The notes under the pieces were generated by a model. The model was not told where the DNA came from. It worked only from the letters and a program-made list of their open reading frames with translations, and searched no databases. Below are positions 36,601-45,047 of a stretch of 64,000 nucleotides of DNA, in pieces; the first letter of the stretch is position 1; every line of letters starts with the position of its first letter. This stretch comes from Brachionus manjavacas (Eukaryota > Rotifera > Eurotatoria > Ploima > Brachionidae). The translations under genes were made by a program, and so were the position numbers. Location: assembly GCA_019054805.1 (NCBI GenBank), contig JAHQIY010000014.1, positions 1,178,001-1,242,000 on the forward strand. The letters run 5' to 3'.

Positions 36601-37800
36601 TAATTATTCGTAATAGAAAAACTAGTTTAGAGATTTTATTTGGTTACCTCGACTTGGTATATTTGAGTCTTTGGCTTGGACAAGACTTGAAAGTAGCACA
36701 TAACATACATCATGATGGATTTCTTATCCACATTATCTGCCAACACATCTAATAATCAAAAAATTTAGATTGATTTTGTGCAAATGAGAAGACTTTCATC
36801 TCAAATACCTTCTAGATCTAGTAAGCGTTCGATAGAGAGATGCCTTTGAGCCATTTTGAATGCATGCTCGAGGAAATATTCAGCGCCTTGAGAGGATTTT
36901 TTGTTCAGCAAATTATCATAAGAAAATAAATCTGGTCGATATCTGTGAATAATGGCATTGAAGGCTAGGCCATCTTTCCAACTAGTGGTAAAATCGCTAA
37001 TTTTTACACCAGGATAGCTTGGCAACAAAATTAGAAAAAAAATTTACAAAATTATTTCTATTACTCTTTGGTCGAGTCTTGGCACCACTTTAGCAATGCT
37101 TTCTCAAGATTAGTGGCATGTATGTCATAGACTGCTTTTTTGAGGATGTCCCTCACTTGCCAATGCTGGATTATATTCCAAACAAGACCCAGGGTCAATT
37201 TCGGACTGCCTTCATTTATGTCATTTGAACTAATATTTATCAATCGAATCTAAAAAAATATCAGAATTTTTTTTAATTTTTAATTAAAAAATTCCTAACT
37301 TGATTGTCTTTTAAAGTTGACAAAACCAAATTTAAATTCAGTAAATGATGCATTTTGAGGTTTCCGATTTCCGGTTTCTTAAAAAATGAAATTTAATATC
37401 AGACAAACAATTTGAACCAAATGCTTACCAATTCTTTTCCGGTTAGCAACTCGAGAAGTTTGAGCAAAATGATTCCATCTTTTAAATCGTTGAACAGATC
37501 GTTTACTGGCCCATGGTCAATCTAATCAAAAAATAAGTAAAGGAAAATTTATTTTTATTTTTATTTACTTTAGCTAATTGAGAGTTGATCCATTTTGTAA
37601 AAGTTTTCTTTTGAACATCTTCCCTTTCGTCTAAATTGAAAAAAATTGAAAAAAAATATTTAAATAAAATTTATTCTACCTTTTCCTTTGCTGACTTTCA
37701 AGCTGTAATAAAAGGATGCAAATGATAAAGGAATTTCATTTGATTTATTATCATTTTCTTTATTGTTCGCATCGAATTCAGTCCGATTCAAAGATGACAT
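11967..37800 (-). CDS. DMD: Dystrophin, full length (38 exons, 3,988 aa)
   Basis: Start ATG at 37798-37800, stop TAA at 11967-11969. I traced 38 exons by GT-AG junctions and frame; summed lengths give 11,967 coding nt and every junction phase agrees. Order: paired calponin-homology actin-binding domain, Ser-rich hinge, long spectrin-repeat rod, WW, two EF-hand-like regions, ZZ zinc finger, and C-terminal coiled coils. Landmarks match recalled vertebrate dystrophin ([72 protein letters not shown]). In animals the protein links cortical F-actin to membrane dystroglycan through WW-EF-ZZ and recruits syntrophin/dystrobrevin by its C-terminus. Human Dp427 has 3,685 residues, so the rod and hinges here are slightly longer. 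Exon 12 encodes a Ser/Asp-rich hinge. Introns are 45-51 nt at both ends and up to 2.2 kb in the middle. Utrophin and dystrophin are not split outside vertebrates, so the dystrophin name covers both. Confidence 0.95.
12721..15994 (-). other. DMD: Dystrophin exons 28-37: WW, EF-hand and ZZ region
   Basis: Exons after 28: 15083-15219, 14821-15028, 14690-14775, 13678-13835, 13385-13622, 13295-13335, 13111-13244, 12854-13057, 12721-12805. The WW domain spans exons 28/29 ([17 protein letters not shown], then TTWDHPK). The EF-hand part carries [46 protein letters not shown] and [12 protein letters not shown]. The ZZ finger has CSIC and DICQNC, the zinc ligands kept in vertebrate dystrophin, and a Tyr where human has the extra Cys of [14 protein letters not shown] follows in exon 35. 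This block binds the cytoplasmic tail of beta-dystroglycan in vertebrates. Confidence 0.93.
15270..20413 (-). other. DMD: Dystrophin exons 20-28: C-terminal rod
   Basis: Exons: 19512-20413, 19300-19462, 19152-19250, 18330-18464, 17647-18271, 17227-17593, 17000-17174, 16049-16384, 15270-15994. Repeating amphipathic helices with conserved Trp positions ([44 protein letters not shown]) indicate spectrin repeats. The junction of exons 25 and 26 rebuilds a run like [15 protein letters not shown], and intron 16385-16999 is 615 nt. Exon 28 ends inside the WW domain. Confidence 0.85.
20787..21515 (-). CDS. Candidate alternative terminal exon of dystrophin (Ser/Asn/Gln-rich tail)
   Basis: An acceptor-like AAAG precedes 21515. 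The frame is open for 242 codons to a TAG at 20787-20789 and AATAAA signals on the minus strand follow (about 20625 and 20674). The exon is phase 0, so dystrophin exon 19 (ends 22006, phase 0) can splice to it or skip it to exon 20 (19512-20413, also phase 0). Using it would give a protein of about 2,391 aa with the actin-binding domain and first half of the rod but no WW-EF-ZZ or coiled coils. The tail is rich in Tyr, Ser, Asn and Gln with a Thr run ([11 protein letters not shown]). No known domain is recognised. Codon usage and GC content look coding, with more C/G than the flanking introns. Alternatively it is the last exon of a separate gene with unseen 5' exons. The splice model is inference; no stop-free continuation or GT donor was found inside. 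Confidence 0.6.
   Translation of the reverse strand, partial: EYARYFYGPSDFIYEPSDFMQISNQGAMYYNENVQEGYDTRSVVSEPVQLMPMVEQSQPVTFRKYKTTKTTTTTHHVMPQQLNTQVYTGNRLNSQNSNQSFDQCANQTMPQAYHREANRYYHNENVSNSSNMRSSSIPRSFQQAQCIDQNFNKSNTQLDQSASSMRYFSTRNAMSNNQAAVNRARTDEYRGEQKHVGSGMAASSCIDYANSFYNSDWHMRHGNHMKNENSIPTELPIYMQRN
22171..23755 (-). other. Dystrophin intron 18 with pogo-like terminus
   Basis: This 1.6-kb intron lies between exons 18 and 19. It contains an inverted-repeat terminus of a pogo/Tigger-like element at 22691-22755 (listed separately) and otherwise AT-rich sequence without a gene. Confidence 0.6.
22691..22755. mobile_element. Pogo/Tigger-like inverted-repeat terminus
   Basis: TACAGTCAAACCTGATTAAT begins a segment in which TTAATCCGGACT (22706-22717) is exactly complementary to AGTCCGGATTAA (22743-22754), separated by 25 nt. 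Ends of the type CAGTC-AACCT-TCCGGA with a nested inverted copy are typical of pogo/Tigger/jerky transposons. The opposite end and any transposase are not seen nearby, so this is a remnant or a solo end. Confidence 0.5.
26812..28095 (-). other. Dystrophin intron 13
   Basis: AT-rich intron of 1.3 kb between exons 13 and 14. Short chance frames only; I see no nested gene or repeat. Confidence 0.6.
28947..31149 (-). other. Dystrophin intron 11 with palindromic repeats
   Basis: This 2.2-kb intron joins phase-1 exons 11 and 12. It carries three related copies of a TGTGAACTGTTCACA-type palindrome (29781-29823, 30278-30307, about 30370-30395), listed as a repeat. No coding exon consistent with the reading frame was found in it. 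Confidence 0.65.
29781..30395. repeat. Three copies of a GATTTTGTGAACTGTTCACA palindromic repeat
   Basis: Copy 1 (29781-29823) has the perfect 15-nt palindrome TGTGAACTGTTCACA at 29789-29803, flanked by CTCGATT on one side and ATCGCGAG on the other, so it can fold as a hairpin. Copy 2 (30278-30307) reads GATTTTGTGAATTG then TTAACAAAATCGAGG. Copy 3 (about 30370-30395) is in the opposite orientation (TTAACAGTTCACAGAG then CCGAG). All lie in dystrophin intron 11 and may be pieces of one element. Confidence 0.5.
31672..32860 (-). other. Dystrophin intron 9
   Basis: A 1.2-kb AT-rich intron between exons 9 and 10. No gene or clear repeat seen. Confidence 0.55.
34395..36647 (-). other. Dystrophin intron 7 with GA-rich microsatellite
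   Basis: A 2.25-kb intron separating the actin-binding domain from the hinge. It contains a purine microsatellite (AGAGAGAAAGAGAGAGAGAG) at about 36016-36050. The size and position would suit an internal promoter for a short isoform, as in other animals, but no promoter motif is recognised. Confidence 0.5.
36016..36050. repeat. GA/GAAA microsatellite
   Basis: An uninterrupted purine run of about 35 nt made of AGAGAGAAAGAGAGAG-type units inside dystrophin intron 7. Confidence 0.8.
36648..37800 (-). other. DMD: Dystrophin exons 1-7: actin-binding CH1-CH2
   Basis: Exons: 37680-37800, 37569-37630, 37429-37521, 37300-37377, 37065-37249, 36809-37017, 36648-36748 (849 nt, 283 aa). CH1 shows [33 protein letters not shown] and [16 protein letters not shown]2 shows [33 protein letters not shown] and [16 protein letters not shown]. 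These are the canonical tandem calponin-homology motifs that bind F-actin. An in-frame TAG precedes the ATG, so the start is fixed unless a further 5' exon exists. The acceptor-like TTTAG lies only 6 nt upstream of the ATG. Confidence 0.93.
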
Positions 37801-39752
37801 CTCTTTCTAAATAAATTGACAAAAAATTTCATTTTATTCTAAATTATTTAAAAAAATAGCACTTCCTGAATTTTTTTCCATTTAAGAAAAATTTAGCTCA
37901 CAAAGCCGAAATGACTTTATCTCAATCAAAATAAATTTTAAAAGAAACACGATATTTATATTAGATATGAAATCGATTTTAGTTTTTTTTTTAATTGCTT
38001 AGAGAAATAACAAACTATAAAATTTTATTCTATTACAGGTCACAATTAAAAAAATCCACTAAAGATAAGCTAAAATGTGATCGTGTGCTAAACCATTGCT
38101 CGAAGCACTTTACGGAGCTCGAATCCGAGTCCAAATATCACCGAAATTTATTCAAAATCAACTTTATTTGCATGCCAAAAAAAATAACTCTAGTCATTTA
38201 TTTTACCTAAGTATTAAATGAATTCTAAACTTATGAATCTAGGACATTATTAGCCCATGTAGTTAATGATTTAAATTTTAACACGTTGAATAGAAATTTT
38301 TTATTATTTTTGTTAAAAAAACCAAGAATAATTTGTAAACATGATAAAAAATCTCTAAATTAAATTTTTCGCATCAGCGGAAGAAGAATTTCTAAAAGTG
38401 ACTTGAACCAGTTTAAAAACTGGGTCTAAAAAGCTAAATTTAAAAAGTGATAACTTTTTTCATTAAAACTTGATTTTTGCTTGCTATTTTTGATAATCTT
38501 GTTGGAGACTAATGCAATCTAGTTCATTAAATTCGATCGATTTTTCATTTCCTTTAATTAAGTTTCTAAGATAAATTGAAGTCTTGAGGCATACATAAGC
38601 ACTATTTAGCTCAATATTGTCTAATATTAAAACAGAAAAATTCTGCTTGAATTACTTGTGATCTTAGCTAAAAGTTTTAAGTTAATATTTATTTAGTGAA
38701 AAATTGACAATTTTTATTATAATTTGCCAGAAATATTATGATTCTGTGATACGAAAAAAACTTCGATAAAGTAAAAATTTAAATTTAATCAATGCGAATA
38801 AATCTTGCGATTAAAATAATTCTATTAATCATGTTTAATCAATATTAATGTCACTCGAATAGGTTAGAGCAGTTGGTATTTAATGTAATTGAAGCGCTCA
38901 TCATATTATAATTTGATTTGGATTTTAATTATAATTATTAATTTTAATTTTTTTAAACATTTGTCTAAACTCCGTAAGCACATTAATTTCATCTATTCAA
39001 GCTCATTTAAATTAGTATCATTTTGAATATCGATCAACAAAAAGAATAAAACACCTTTCAATCAAAGGTCTAAAAATTACCTTTATGAAAGAAAAATTGT
39101 CAATTGAGTGAGCGTTCACGAATTCTATTTAAAAAAAATAATAATTATCCAGCGTTCTCTAAATAATGTACCTAGAATCTAAATTATCTAAAAATAAAAA
39201 AGCTAAAAGATAAGAAAATTTTATTAGAGTCAAATAAACAATTCGTGGACCACTTGATCGAAAATAAATTTTTTTCTTAATTTTTTTTTAATTTTAAATT
39301 TTTTTTAATAATTATTGAACAAATATGAACTAAAAATATTATGATTATGATTAATTTTGAAATTAGATTAACAATTTATTTTAGAAAAAAATAATTACGG
39401 AATTTAAGCGTCAACAAAATTAGCTTTGAAAATATAGTGAAATTATTTCACTATTTTTGAAGGCGTAAAACGTTAATTAAAATTAATACTAATGATGTAT
39501 GCTATTAAACGAGGCGATTATAATATATATAATTAACTCTCGATTTAAAATAGCTAAAAAAATTTAATCTGTCAATAAATATTATAATAATCTTTTTTAT
39601 TAATTTAAAAATTAACCATAAATAAATATCTAAAAGTTAAGTTGGTTTTGACACATTAAAATTCAACAAAATTTAAATCATGCTTGTTTTTTTATATTTA
39701 AAATCCATAATTTGAATTTTATAAAAAATAAATTTGAGAATCCGAAAATTCT
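37801..39752. other. Intergenic region between divergent dystrophin and SRFBP1-like genes
   Basis: The flanking genes are divergently transcribed, so promoters of both probably lie here. I see no further gene. A frame near 37995-38210 has no splice partner or family match and is treated as chance. Confidence 0.5.
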
Positions 39753-40763
39753 ATGATACTCAATATGTCGGACAAAAATGACAAGGTAGATTTTATATTT
39801 TTTTTTTAATTCACTCACTTAAATTTAACATTTAGACTTTGAGTGAAACTTTATTCGCATTCAATAATAGGGTAAACAAAAAATTAAATTCCAATTGTCG
39901 GAAATAAATCAATTTTATTAAAGATCGTTTCTAGTAAAGATATCATTAAAAAAGCAAAAATATTCCAGAGCACCAAGATTGTTCGTCAAATAAAACTTTT
40001 GTCAAAGAAAAAGTGATTAGAGTGAAAAAATTTAAATTTTTTTTAATTTTAAATTTTTCAAGAGGAAATGAAGCTCAGCTTGAAAAAAATAAAAGAAAAT
40101 GTGAACATTTAAAAGAGGAAATTAATTACATAAAAGTATTTTTCTAAATATTTTTGCTTAATTTTTAGACCATTTTTTAATAAAGAAACAAAAATTTAAT
40201 GAAATAGCCATTTTTGCCTTTGATTATGACGAGACAACATTCGATCAGTTTATAAAAGCTAATAGCGTAATTTAATTTAAGAAAAATTAAATTAAATAAT
40301 TTTTTAATTTTATCTTAAAAGAAAAATTTGACCATAGAAAATATAGCCTTGGCTAGAGTGGCGTTTAGCAAGCCTATTCAAAAAGTTATTGAGGACATAA
40401 AAAATGATCCCAAGATTCCCAATTGGAAACAAGTGTTCATAAAATACAAGGCTCGATGTGAAAAGAGGAAAAATTGGAAAGAAAAAAATCGACTTTTGAA
40501 AGAAATCGAGACAAAACTAAAACCTGAAAACGAAAACAGCGACGAAGAAGTGCCAGTGCCAGAAGATATCAGCGAGACATTAATAGATAAGCCACTAGCT
40601 GAAAATATTTCTATAGAAAATAAAGCCAAAGTCGAAAAGATTACACATGATAGAAAAGAAATTATAAAGGAAAATTCTGAAAATGTTCTAGCAGAGGGAT
40701 ATGATAGTCATGATGATGATAACTGGAACGAAAAAGAAGAAGAAGAAGAAGAAGAAGAAGAAG

Positions 40764-40795
<32 letters not shown>

Positions 40796-41485
40796 GAAGA
40801 AGAGGATGTCCAAAGTCAGGAAGAGGAATCGGTTGATCTGAGCGAAAAATTTGTTTTTTCAAAATCAAATTTGGAGATTAAAAATGAAAATAAAGAAAAA
40901 AAATTAAAACCTTTGGTTATTGGTGACAAACCAGCTCATATGGTTATCAAGCAAATAAATTTGGATGAGGTAAAAGATTGTGAAGAGTTGTTGTTGGAAG
41001 ATACATCGAAAAATGTTGAAGTTGTTTCCCAAGAGACTAGCAAAGTTATACAAGATCCATTTTTTTTAGATCAAAACGGAAATGAAATTCAAGGAAATGA
41101 CAATTTAAGGTCTTTTAAACGATCCTTTAATTTTGACCACGAGCCAACTAGTTATTCAAGTTATGATAAATATAGAAATAAAGGTGATGGTTTTAGAGAG
41201 AGACGAAGAGAAATGGGAAGAAATTCGTTCAAAAATTCGCTGTCAAACGATAGCAGACCATATAGAAGGGACAATTATTTTGACAGGTCAAACACCGATT
41301 TCAAAACCCGGGACAGACCTCTGACTTATAAGCGACAATTTGAATTTAGCAAAAATTTTGACACTAAACCAAAAGAGGATATCACAAAACTGCATCCTTC
41401 GTGGCAAGCGAAAAAATTGGCCGAAGAAAAAGTCAAGTCTATGAAGTTTGAGGGGAAAAAAATAAAATTTGATGATGATGAATGA
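39753..41485 (+). CDS. SRFBP1: SRFBP1/BUD22-like nucleolar protein
   Basis: Six exons with agreeing phases: 39753-39785, 39836-39871, 39924-40012, 40063-40135, 40186-40266, 40322-41485. The start may be ATG 39753 or the in-frame ATG 39765. The N-terminal part is coiled, basic sequence (IVRQIKLLSKKKGNEAQL, then KRKCEHLKEEINYIK) and ALARVAFSKPIQKVIEDI. The C-terminus, LHPSWQAKKLAEEK then FEGKKIKFDDDE, matches the closing motif of human SRFBP1 (LHPSWEASRRR, FQGKKITFDD). The yeast relative BUD22 acts in small-subunit ribosome assembly in the nucleolus. Between these ends is a disordered acidic segment with a pure poly-Glu tract encoded by a GAA repeat, then an Arg/Ser/Asp-rich stretch. Family assignment rests on the two ends and is good. 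Confidence 0.8.
40733..40803 (+). repeat. GAA trinucleotide repeat encoding poly-Glu
   Basis: About 21 nearly perfect GAA units run to 40793 with a single GTA interruption, then GAAGAAGAGGAT. They encode the acidic tract of the SRFBP1-like protein. The purity at DNA level suggests recent slippage. Confidence 0.85.
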
Positions 41486-41789
41486 ATCATTTATTAACTA
41501 TTATTTTTTTTTTTTAAAATATTTTAGTGAAAATAAAATTTTAATAAAAAATAAATCTAAATTCTAAATTAATCTGATTAAGAATGGCCATATAATTAAG
41601 AAGATTAAATTTAAAAAATTAAAAAATTTATTTTTAATTTTCCATATTATCCGAGCTTAATGTTAGGTTTATTTTCACGAACTTGGCATGCGAACACATG
41701 CGCTCTTGATTTTTCTGCATTCAAATAAATTTATATACCTGAATTAAAATAAAAAAAAAACCTTATAATTTCAATTTTTTAGATCCAAA

Positions 41790-42451
41790 ATGAGACTAGA
41801 GCCTTGTTTTTTTTGTTCTTCAAAAATATATCCTGGTCATGGCGTGACATTTGTGCGCAATGATTGTAAAGTGTTCAAGTTTTGCCGTTCCAAGTGTCAC
41901 AGAGCCTTCAAAAAGAAGAGGAATCCGCGAAAATGCCGATGGACCAAAGCTTACCGTAAGTCAGCTGGCAAAGAGTTGGCTGTGGATAAAGTGTTCGAGT
42001 TTGAGCAGCGTCGTAACGAGCCTGTTAAGTATAGTAGAGAATTGTGGCAAAACACCATCCGTGCCATGGAAAGAATTGAAGAAATAAAACTTAGACGTCA
42101 GCGACAATTCATCATGAACCGTCTCCAAGTCGGCACAGACAACCGGACCGAGGATGATTTAAAAGAGATAACCAAGTACATGCATTTGATCAAAGCTCCA
42201 CATGGTAATTCAAAATTAATTGGCACCAAAATTGAAATTTTTTGATTTTGATTTATTTTCTTTAAGCCGTAAATCCAGATCTTGACGAAGTTCACGAATT
42301 GGCCAAGCAAAGACTTGAGGATATGAAGGTTAGCAAAGAAAAATTGGTTGCTTTGAAAAAAAGCAAAAAAATTGGCAAAAAAAGAGAAAAAGTCGAAGTT
42401 GTTATGGAAGAGACAAGCGAGCAAAATACTGCTGAATTGGAAGAAAATTAA
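41790..42451 (+). CDS. RSL24D1: RSL24D1/RLP24, 60S ribosome biogenesis factor
   Basis: Two exons, 41790-42204 and 42267-42451, joined in phase 1 (199 aa). The N-terminus [18 protein letters not shown] and the zinc ligands C6-x2-C9 with C32/C36 match the L24e-type zinc ribbon; [20 protein letters not shown] and [20 protein letters not shown] are near-identical to human RSL24D1. The protein occupies the eL24 site on pre-60S particles and is exchanged for eL24 in the cytoplasm after Drg1-type AAA-ATPase action. The tail is Lys-rich then acidic. An acceptor-like TTTTTTAG lies 7 nt upstream of the ATG, suggesting a 5'-UTR intron or a trans-splice site. It lies in the same orientation as the SRFBP1-like gene upstream and PARS2 downstream. 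Confidence 0.95.
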
Positions 42452-42569
42452 TATCTTTGTTTATAAATAAAAAATTATAAGAATTTTCTTTTTCTTTTAT
42501 TTACCCAATATGCTTTTAAGAGCATAAGAAAAAAATTTGATCCATAATTTTGTTAAGACTTGGTCTAGA

Positions 42570-44048
42570 ATGATTTTATATCCGCACAAAATTAGCTTAG
42601 TACTGACCCGATATGTTCATTTCAACCGAAGTGGTCTTCTTATACCAAATTATAAAGTAAATAAATCAAGAACAGAACTAAAAGACAATGAGACTAGTTC
42701 GGTTAGCCATGCCATTTTGGAAAACAATGGCTTCATATCCGACTCAGGCCCGGGATTTTCGACTTTTTTGCCACTCGGCAAAAGAGTTCAAAACAAAATA
42801 ATAAATTTAATCAGAAATGAGATGAACAAAATTGATGGCCAAGAGATCGAAATGCCCTCGTTGTCCGATTTAGCTGTGTGGTCGATGACCGGTCGCAACG
42901 AGCTAATCGGACACGAGCTATTTCGCCTGAGGGACCGCAAGGGCAAAGAATATTGCTTGTGTCCAACACATGAGGAAATTGTCACCGCTCTTGTGTCAAA
43001 ATATTCAAAATCAATATCATCTCACTGCATTGGTGACAATAGAGCCTTGCGGCTTTACCAAATAAGTAAAAAATACCGCGACGAATCCCGGCCTAAACAC
43101 GGCCTGCTCAGGTCTAGAGAATTTTTAATGAAAGATATGTACTCATTTCACACTAATGAGCAGAGTGTTGACGAAACATATGATGATGTGTGCCAGTCTT
43201 ATGAGACCATTTTCGAGCAATTAAATCTAAATTACAAAAAAGCCTTTGCATCTGTTGGTTCAATGGGTGGAAAACGATCTCACGAGTACCATGTGGAAGC
43301 TAGTGTGGGCGAAGACAGAATATTCACATGCCAAAAATGCTCTCAATCGGTCAGCATTGATCTAATCGATGCTGAAAAACAGGAAAATTTGACTCAAAAA
43401 AACCTATGCCAAGTGGCAAATTGTGCCAAAAATTTGACTGACAGAGATCTGAGTGAAAAAATTGAGTTTAAAAAGTGCATAGAGATTGGTCACACTTTCA
43501 TTCTAGGCGATCGATACACAAAATATTTCAGCATTAATTTGGATATGAGCTCCAAAGTAACCATGGGCTGTTACGGAATAGGTGTTTCAAGATTAATACA
43601 AGCTTGTGTTGAATCAAATAATGTGGATAAAATTTATCCAAATTGGCCATTGGATATAGCTCCGTTCAAGATTACAATTATACCGGCTAAGACCGGCAGC
43701 AAAGAGGAAGAAAAGAGCCAAATTTTGGTCAAGTATTTGACTGGTATGCTGGATGGTTCAGTGTTTAAAGATGATGTTTTAGTCGATGACAGGACTTGGA
43801 TGACTATTGGCAGCAGATTAATTGATTCCAAGTTGATCGGAGTGCCTTTTTCACTAGTCTTAGGCAAATGTATACATGATGAACAGATTGAGATTGTAAT
43901 CAATTCGGATTCATTGAGACAGACACTGGGCAAAGACAAGCTAAATTGCCACTCGAGAGAGACGGCTATTGTACTCAAACAATTGGTCAATGATTACTAT
44001 TATATGAAAAAGGACAAAAAAATTTTTAATTATTTCAAGAATATTTAA
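42570..44048 (+). CDS. PARS2: Mitochondrial prolyl-tRNA synthetase
   Basis: Single exon. I chose ATG 42570 because the next residues form a mitochondrial presequence (MILYPHKISLVLTRYVHFNR). The frame is open a little further up without an ATG. Class II motifs are clear: motif 1 region (IEMPSLSDLAVW), CPTHEEIVTALV, motif 2 RPKHGLLRSREFLMKDMYSF, and motif 3 GCYGIGVSRLIQA. A Cys-containing insert (CQKCSQSVSIDLI) and EIGHTFILGDRYTKYF follow the human mitochondrial enzyme closely. An anticodon-binding domain ends the protein (VLVDDRTWMTIGSRL). It charges mitochondrial tRNA-Pro with proline. Length of 492 aa is close to the human 475. The gene starts only about 120 bases after the RSL24D1 stop. Confidence 0.95.
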   Translation: MILYPHKISLVLTRYVHFNRSGLLIPNYKVNKSRTELKDNETSSVSHAILENNGFISDSGPGFSTFLPLGKRVQNKIINLIRNEMNKIDGQEIEMPSLSDLAVWSMTGRNELIGHELFRLRDRKGKEYCLCPTHEEIVTALVSKYSKSISSHCIGDNRALRLYQISKKYRDESRPKHGLLRSREFLMKDMYSFHTNEQSVDETYDDVCQSYETIFEQLNLNYKKAFASVGSMGGKRSHEYHVEASVGEDRIFTCQKCSQSVSIDLIDAEKQENLTQKNLCQVANCAKNLTDRDLSEKIEFKKCIEIGHTFILGDRYTKYFSINLDMSSKVTMGCYGIGVSRLIQACVESNNVDKIYPNWPLDIAPFKITIIPAKTGSKEEEKSQILVKYLTGMLDGSVFKDDVLVDDRTWMTIGSRLIDSKLIGVPFSLVLGKCIHDEQIEIVINSDSLRQTLGKDKLNCHSRETAIVLKQLVNDYYYMKKDKKIFNYFKNI

Positions 44049-45047
44049 AAAAATTGAATTGTTTAATTTTTTTATTATAGTAAAATAGTTCTACCTAATT
44101 AACAATATTTTCTAATTAAACGCTTTTAAAAACAAAATTAATTTTTTTTCTTCTAAAAGCCTTAATAATGCTGATTTTTTTTCAAAGAACTCATTATTTC
44201 TAAGAAGCTAATCAACACCTCAACAAGTTTTTTTAACCAGTTTAATTTCTTATCTAAAAATTCGAGTAGTTTTATTCTTTTTTTTTCATACGAAAATAAG
44301 AAAATATTTAATTTTTTTCATTGTGACTAAAAATAAATTTTAAAGTTAATTTAATCTGCTTTTCTATTTCATCACTTTTGCTTGTGTTCAATTCGACCTA
44401 GTAATTTGCGGTCAATTTAGGCCCATTTTTCGATTTTTTGCTTTTGATAATTTTGGCCCGGTAATAAAAGCCGGGACCTTAATTCCAAAATAAACATTGG
44501 TTTAATTAATAATTATAAAATAATCCTCGTTTTTGGTAAAAAAATAAAAATAAAATTTGATTTAATATAGGATGCGAACTAAGGATTTACAAAAGTAACA
44601 AAAAAAAACTAGTCTTATTAGTATGTAAAGCCTGCATAGAAAAAAATTTCGTGATCATTCGGATTTTTGACAAAAAATTATCCAAATAAAAAAAATTTGC
44701 ATTTTTAATTAATATTTAATGGCATTTAAAAAAATTAGAAGCGCAATTAAAGGTCCTTCTCTGTGACACTGGTGTATTTCCGATGTATTTTTTCAATTTT
44801 TTTGTCTCAGTCAATTCAAATATTTTCATTTGAAAAGCAATTAAAAAAATTCAATTATTTTAGATCTAGAGAAATATTCATCGGTTCAAATTGACTTTAA
44901 TTAAATATTAGATAAGAAAATTAAATTTCAGAAACGAAAGTTCAAATTGGGCAAATAGTCTCAATTACAATTGTTATTTAAAAATTTTAATAAATTTTGT
45001 TTTTTTATTTTTAGGGCTTTTATAAATTTAGAAAAAAAAATTCTCAA
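44049..45047. other. Spacer between PARS2 and septin
   Basis: AT-rich, no gene seen. It should hold the septin promoter, next to the first candidate exon at 45048. Confidence 0.5.

Noticed and set aside
40662-40868. A minus-strand poly-Leu frame opposite the SRFBP1-like gene.
   Set aside because: It is produced by the GAA repeat read on the other strand and is not a membrane protein gene.
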